Below, in pieces: positions 37,145-41,062 of a stretch of DNA of 41,062 bases (its first letter is position 1; every line of letters starts with the position of its first letter). Source of the DNA: Vogesella fluminis (GTDB taxonomy: Bacteria > Pseudomonadota > Gammaproteobacteria > Burkholderiales > Chromobacteriaceae); NCBI RefSeq assembly GCF_014652335.1, contig NZ_BMYP01000013.1, forward strand, positions 54,367-95,428, in the 5' to 3' direction. Both the position numbers and the translations under genes were made by a program. The notes beneath the pieces were generated by a model. That model worked only from the letters and a program-made list of their open reading frames with translations, did not search any database and was not told where the DNA came from.

Positions 37145-37618
37145 ATGACCTTTACGTCAACCATGATTTCCCTGCCCGAATCCTTTGTTTTGCGCGACGC
37201 CATGAAGGCGTTTTTTCATGCCTACCAGGCCTTTACCGACAAGCCGGACGAAATGCTGGCGCGGCGCGGCCTGGCGCGGGTGCATCACCGCATCCTGTTC
37301 TTCGTGGCACTGCATCCCGCGCTGTCGGTCAAGGACCTGCTGGCCTGTCTCGACGTCACCAAACAGGCGATCAACATTCCGCTGCGGCAGCTGATCGAGA
37401 TGGGGCTGATCGCCACCGACACCGCCAGCCACGACAAGCGGGTGAAGGAGCTGCGCCTGACCGAGGAAGGCCGCAAGCTGGAGGACGCGCTGCACCGCGA
37501 ACAGGCGCGCCTGCTGATGCAGGCGTTTGCCGAGGCCGGCCAGGACGCCACCGAAGGCTGGCTCAAGGTCAACCAGGCGATGAGCCTGCTCAGCAAGTCC
37601 GACATTCCGCGCAGCTGA
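37145..37618 (+). CDS. MarR-family transcriptional regulator
   Basis: 157 residues (151 if the ATG at 37163 is used; neither has a clear ribosome site). ARVHHRILFFVALHPALSVKDLLACLDVTKQAINIPLRQLIEMGLIATDTASHDKRVKELRLTEEGRKL is the winged helix-turn-helix with the DKR wing. N- and C-terminal helices form the dimer interface. It is divergent from the aminotransferase gene and probably controls it; the ligand is unknown. Confidence 0.88.
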   Translation: MTFTSTMISLPESFVLRDAMKAFFHAYQAFTDKPDEMLARRGLARVHHRILFFVALHPALSVKDLLACLDVTKQAINIPLRQLIEMGLIATDTASHDKRVKELRLTEEGRKLEDALHREQARLLMQAFAEAGQDATEGWLKVNQAMSLLSKSDIPRS

Positions 37619-37625
37619 CACGCCA

Positions 37626-37645
37626 TGCGGCCAACGTTGGCCGCA
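37626..37645. repeat. Perfect 20-base palindrome of two fused motif copies
   Basis: TGCGGCCAAC abuts GTTGGCCGCA without spacer, the same arrangement as at 22542. It lies in the 46-base gap between the 3' ends of the MarR gene and greB. Confidence 0.85.
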
Positions 37646-37664
37646 AGCGCCCCCTCCCCGCCCC

Positions 37665-38222
<558 letters not shown>

Positions 38223-38239
38223 GTATACATCCCGGAATG

Positions 38240-38271
38240 AAAAAACGCCCCCGGCCGGAGCAGGAGGCGTT
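38240..38271 (-). terminator. Intrinsic terminator of scpB-rluB
   Basis: On the minus strand AACGCC-CC and GG-GGCGTT arms are followed by a U6 run, between rluB and greB, so greB is transcribed separately. Confidence 0.85.
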
Positions 38272-38288
38272 GATGGCCGGCAACAGGC

Positions 38289-39626
38289 TTACTTGGCCGC
38301 GTCGCCGCCGCGTACCTTAATCTGGCCGGTGGAGGTCAGACCAGCCCACTTCATCACCGCTGCCACTTCGGCCTCGTTCAGCTCGTAATACTGACCGCGC
38401 TTGAGGCGCGGTGGCAAGCCGATATTGCCGAAACGGACGCGAATCAGGCGGCTGACCGAAATGCCGAAGTGCTCGAACATGCGGCGCACTTCGCGGTTAC
38501 GGCCTTCGCGGATCACCACCTTGTACCAGCGGTTGGCGCCCTCTTCCGCGCCACCCTGCTCGCTGATGCGCTGGAAGTGGGCGGTGCCGTCTTCCAGTTC
38601 GATGCCGGAGGTCATCTCCTTCATCTGCTCGCGGGTCAGCTCGCCCAGCACGCGCACCGCGTATTCGCGGTCGAACTCGAAGCTCGGGTGCATCATGCGG
38701 TTGGCCAGCTCGCCGCTGGTGGTCACCAGCAGCAGGCCGGAGGTATTGACGTCGAGACGGCCGATCGCCACCCAGCGGCTGGACTTGGCCTGCGGCAGGC
38801 GGTCGAACACGGTGACGCGGCCACCCGGGTCGTCACGCGACACGATCTCGCCTTCCTGCTTGTGGTACATGATCACGCGCGGCAGGCGGTCGGCCCACTT
38901 CAGCTTGATCGGGTTGCCCTTAGCGGTCACGCGGTCCTGCGGACCGACCTTGTCGCCAAGCTCCGCCTTCTTGCCGTTGACGGTGATGAAGCCGGCCTCG
39001 ATCCACTCTTCCATCTCGCGACGCGAGCCAACGCCGGAGGCGGCCAGCGCCTTCTGCAGCCGCACCGGCTCGATATTGCTGTAGTCGACGCGGGTTTCGC
39101 GCAGACGGGCGGAGCGCTCGGCGATTTCCTGCTTCGGCGCACGCAGCGCCAGTTTCTTGGCACGCGGCACCTTCACCGCCGGCGCCTCGCGGCGCGCCTT
39201 GCCGAACTCGTTGCTGCCGCGGCCGTCCGGCGACGGCGCGCCGCCCGGAACCGCGAAATTCTTGTTGCCGAACTGGCGCTCGTGCTTGAATGCGGCCTCG
39301 CCACGGCCGGCATTGCCACGGCGGCTGTCCGGGTTCTGCGTGCTGCCGTCGCGGCGGCTCTGCGCGGCCGGGGCCACGTTGCGGGCATCGGCGGGGTAGG
39401 TGCTGCCGTCACGACGGGTTTTCAGCACGGTTTTCGGCAGTGGCTTGCCGCTTGGTGCCGCAGCAGGCGTGCTGCGCGGGTTGAAGCTGGCCGGGGCCTT
39501 GGGCTGCAGCGGTTTGCCGCCGAAAGCCGGGCGATCGCTGGACGGGTTGCGGGATTGGCCGGATTCCTGGCCACGGACGCGGGCGACGGGTTGGCGCGCG
39601 TGATTGCGTTGTCCTTTAGACATCAT
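38289..39626 (-). CDS. rluB: 23S rRNA pseudouridine(2605) synthase RluB
   Basis: 445 residues. An unusually long, basic, low-complexity N-terminus (about 1-180, Arg/Pro/Ser/Gly-rich, with RRDGST twice) precedes an S4 RNA-binding domain ([40 protein letters not shown]) and the RsuA/RluB catalytic domain with Asp292 in [29 protein letters not shown] is the conserved C-terminal motif. Its ATG overlaps the scpB stop (ATGA), the usual scpB-rluB pair. Confidence 0.95.
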   Translation of the reverse strand: MMSKGQRNHARQPVARVRGQESGQSRNPSSDRPAFGGKPLQPKAPASFNPRSTPAAAPSGKPLPKTVLKTRRDGSTYPADARNVAPAAQSRRDGSTQNPDSRRGNAGRGEAAFKHERQFGNKNFAVPGGAPSPDGRGSNEFGKARREAPAVKVPRAKKLALRAPKQEIAERSARLRETRVDYSNIEPVRLQKALAASGVGSRREMEEWIEAGFITVNGKKAELGDKVGPQDRVTAKGNPIKLKWADRLPRVIMYHKQEGEIVSRDDPGGRVTVFDRLPQAKSSRWVAIGRLDVNTSGLLLVTTSGELANRMMHPSFEFDREYAVRVLGELTREQMKEMTSGIELEDGTAHFQRISEQGGAEEGANRWYKVVIREGRNREVRRMFEHFGISVSRLIRVRFGNIGLPPRLKRGQYYELNEAEVAAVMKWAGLTSTGQIKVRGGDAAK

Positions 39627-40246
39627 GATTCCTGTTCAGTATTTTGGGGCGCCTCATCAGCGAGGGGCACTTCACCGTCCTCATCCACGTTGGCCGCAAG
39701 CTGCTCCGGCAACACCAGCGTGCCCAGCTCCGCCAGTGGCGGCAGGTCACGCAGGGTGTTGAAACCCAGATCATCGAGAAACTTGTGGGTGCTGGCGTAC
39801 AGCCCAGGACGGCCGGGCACGTCTTTATGCCCGATCACTTCGATCCAGCCCCGCTCCAGCAGGGTCTGCATCACACTGGTGGACACCGACACGCCGCGGA
39901 TGGATTCGATATCCCCGCGGGTGACCGGCTGTTTATAGGCAATGATGGCCAGTGTTTCCATCACGGCACGCGAATAACGCGGCGGTTTTTCCGGCGTCAG
40001 TCGCGCAAGGTAGGGGGTGAACTCGGCGCGCGCCCGAAAGCGCCAGCCGGAGGCGAGCTTGACCAGCTCCACGCCCCTGCCCTTCCAGTTCTGCCGGATC
40101 TCGTCGAGGATGTCATTGATCAGCGCCGCCTTGACGTCTTCGGTGAACAGCTTTTTCAGCTGGCCGACGGTAAGCGGCTCCTGCGCCGTCAACAGCGCGG
40201 TTTCCAGCACGATCTTGAGATAATTAAGGTCGGTAATGGTCGACAT
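39623..40246 (-). CDS. scpB: Segregation and condensation protein B
   Basis: 207 residues with two winged-helix domains. [25 protein letters not shown] begins the first; [71 protein letters not shown] is the highly conserved second. ScpB works with ScpA and Smc in chromosome organisation; scpA is not in the window. A motif copy at 39688 codes LAANV in the variable C-terminal tail. Confidence 0.96.
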   Translation of the reverse strand: MSTITDLNYLKIVLETALLTAQEPLTVGQLKKLFTEDVKAALINDILDEIRQNWKGRGVELVKLASGWRFRARAEFTPYLARLTPEKPPRYSRAVMETLAIIAYKQPVTRGDIESIRGVSVSTSVMQTLLERGWIEVIGHKDVPGRPGLYASTHKFLDDLGFNTLRDLPPLAELGTLVLPEQLAANVDEDGEVPLADEAPQNTEQES

Positions 40247-40323
40247 GACAGCCCCGGAACAACGGGCACAACAGAACGGAAGGTGCGGATTTTACACGAT
40301 TTTTTGCCCGCGATCGGAATAAA

Positions 40324-40644
40324 TCATGAGCGCGGCGCCAGCATGATCACCGCCATGCCGGCCAGGCACAGCCCGACCCCGGCCACATCCCACAAGGTTG
40401 GCCGCACACCATCCACCGCCCACAGCCACACCAACGCCACGCTGACATACACCCCGCCGTAGGCGGCATAGATGCGCCCCGACGCATCCGGATGCAGGGT
40501 GAGCAGCCAGGCGAACAGCGCGAGACTCGCCGCCGCCGGCAGCAGTAACCACGGCGAGCTGCCCTTTTTCAACCACAGCCACGGCAGATAGCAGCCGACG
40601 ATCTCGGCCAGCGCCGTCAGCACGAACAGGCCGAAGGTGTGCAT
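40324..40644 (-). CDS. YnfA/UPF0060-family small membrane protein
   Basis: 106 residues from the ATG at 40644 (AAAGGAAAC upstream). Four membrane helices are evident ([74 protein letters not shown]). [12 protein letters not shown] is the family hallmark. The family is distantly related to SMR exporters; function unknown. An exact motif copy at 40397 codes VRPTL between helices 3 and 4. Confidence 0.93.
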   Translation of the reverse strand: MHTFGLFVLTALAEIVGCYLPWLWLKKGSSPWLLLPAAASLALFAWLLTLHPDASGRIYAAYGGVYVSVALVWLWAVDGVRPTLWDVAGVGLCLAGMAVIMLAPRS

Positions 40645-41036
40645 GGGGTTTCCTTTACTGCTGGGATGCTTATTACGGGTGCGATGGCAAACCGTTGTTG
40701 CGGCTGGTATGCGCTGGGGCTTGCGGCCAACCTTGCTTGCCGGCGACCGTCGCTTGCGGTGGAGCGGCATGATGCCACAGCGTATGGGTGGATGGCTTGT
40801 CGTGACTACTCAAACGCCCAGAGGTTGGTCGCAAGGATTGATGCCAGACGAACCAGACAATCAATCAATTTTGCCCTAATGGCATTTGCCGTTATCATTG
40901 CCAACCCATTAGCCATGCGAGTGGCTAGCCACTGACGGTCGTCCCGCTCCGCTGTGCACTTGTGGGAATGCAACTCGCGACTCAGCTTCAACGTTAGACG
41001 CCACCAACCCACACACTCCCAATAGAACGAAACCCC
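40645..41036. other. 392-base intergenic region at the right end
   Basis: It contains one exact motif copy (40722-40731, within TTGCGGCCAACCTTGC) and a degenerate one (GGTTGGTCGCAA, 40823-40834). From about 40845 to 40930 the sequence is more AT-rich than its surroundings. No gene with a ribosome site and no known RNA is seen. Confidence 0.65.
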
Positions 41037-41062
41037 ATGTCGCTATCTGCAATAGAAATTGA
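41037..41062 (+). CDS. Possible start of a gene cut by the right edge
   Basis: ATG at 41037 begins an open frame (MSLSAIEI) that runs off the window. There is no clear ribosome site; only 8 codons are visible, so this is tentative. Confidence 0.2.

Noticed and set aside
40993-40999. GTTAGAC near the right edge, which resembles the core site of integron attC recombination sites, followed by a possible gene start.
   Set aside because: No complementary partner box and no attC-like imperfect palindrome could be found in the 150 bases before it; a 7-mer alone is weak. A search for IntI or further GTTRRRY sites beyond the window would settle it.

Overview
The window is GC-rich (low-to-mid 60s per cent by eye), densely coded bacterial chromosome. 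Gene content and order point to a betaproteobacterium of the order Neisseriales, most likely the Chromobacteriaceae (Vogesella/Chromobacterium-like); the genus cannot be fixed from sequence alone. Supporting signs are the pyrG-kdsA-eno-ftsB block, the ribF-ileS-lspA-ispH block, an RmpM-like OmpA-domain protein with the YGECW and VECGD signatures of the neisserial class 4 protein, and a second-copy type of IF-1. No rRNA, tRNA, CRISPR array, prophage or complete IS was seen.

Layout from left to right. Positions 1-5770 are accessory: a partial periplasmic binding protein, a free-standing ClpP-like protease, a CHAD protein, a secreted beta-carbonic-anhydrase-like protein with an EPAKHA tandem repeat, a MITE-like element, and an EamA transporter divergent from a LysR gene. 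Positions 5835-12166 are core: a ubiquinone-type monooxygenase, rpmG-rpmB, pyrG, kdsA, eno and ftsB. Positions 12240-21650 hold a diguanylate cyclase, a LysR gene divergent from malate synthase aceB, a TrpX-type ABC importer, a SIMPL protein, a glutathione transferase and a tiny KorA-like HTH protein. Positions 21750-30610 hold infA with a long leader, htpG, the ispH-lspA-ileS-ribF operon (minus strand) and the RmpM-like gene. Positions 30848-34790 are assimilatory sulfur genes (DUF934, cysI, cysH) divergent from cysB. Positions 35146-41062 hold a Fur-box-preceded PepSY gene with a damaged start, a PLP aminotransferase divergent from a MarR gene, greB, scpB-rluB and a YnfA-family gene.

The most striking signal belongs to no gene. 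A short sequence, core GTTGGCCGCA with extended consensus AAGGTTGGCCGCAA, occurs 30 times exactly (both strands, counted by eye). Twenty-two copies lie in the small intergenic space, mostly just after genes, and many are paired head to head as hairpins. The eight copies inside genes fall in several reading frames on both strands. Spacing (about one per 1.4 kb), placement and hairpin pairing copy what is known of DNA uptake sequences in Neisseria and Pasteurellaceae, but the sequence differs from the Neisseria DUS. I propose it as a candidate uptake-sequence dialect for this lineage.
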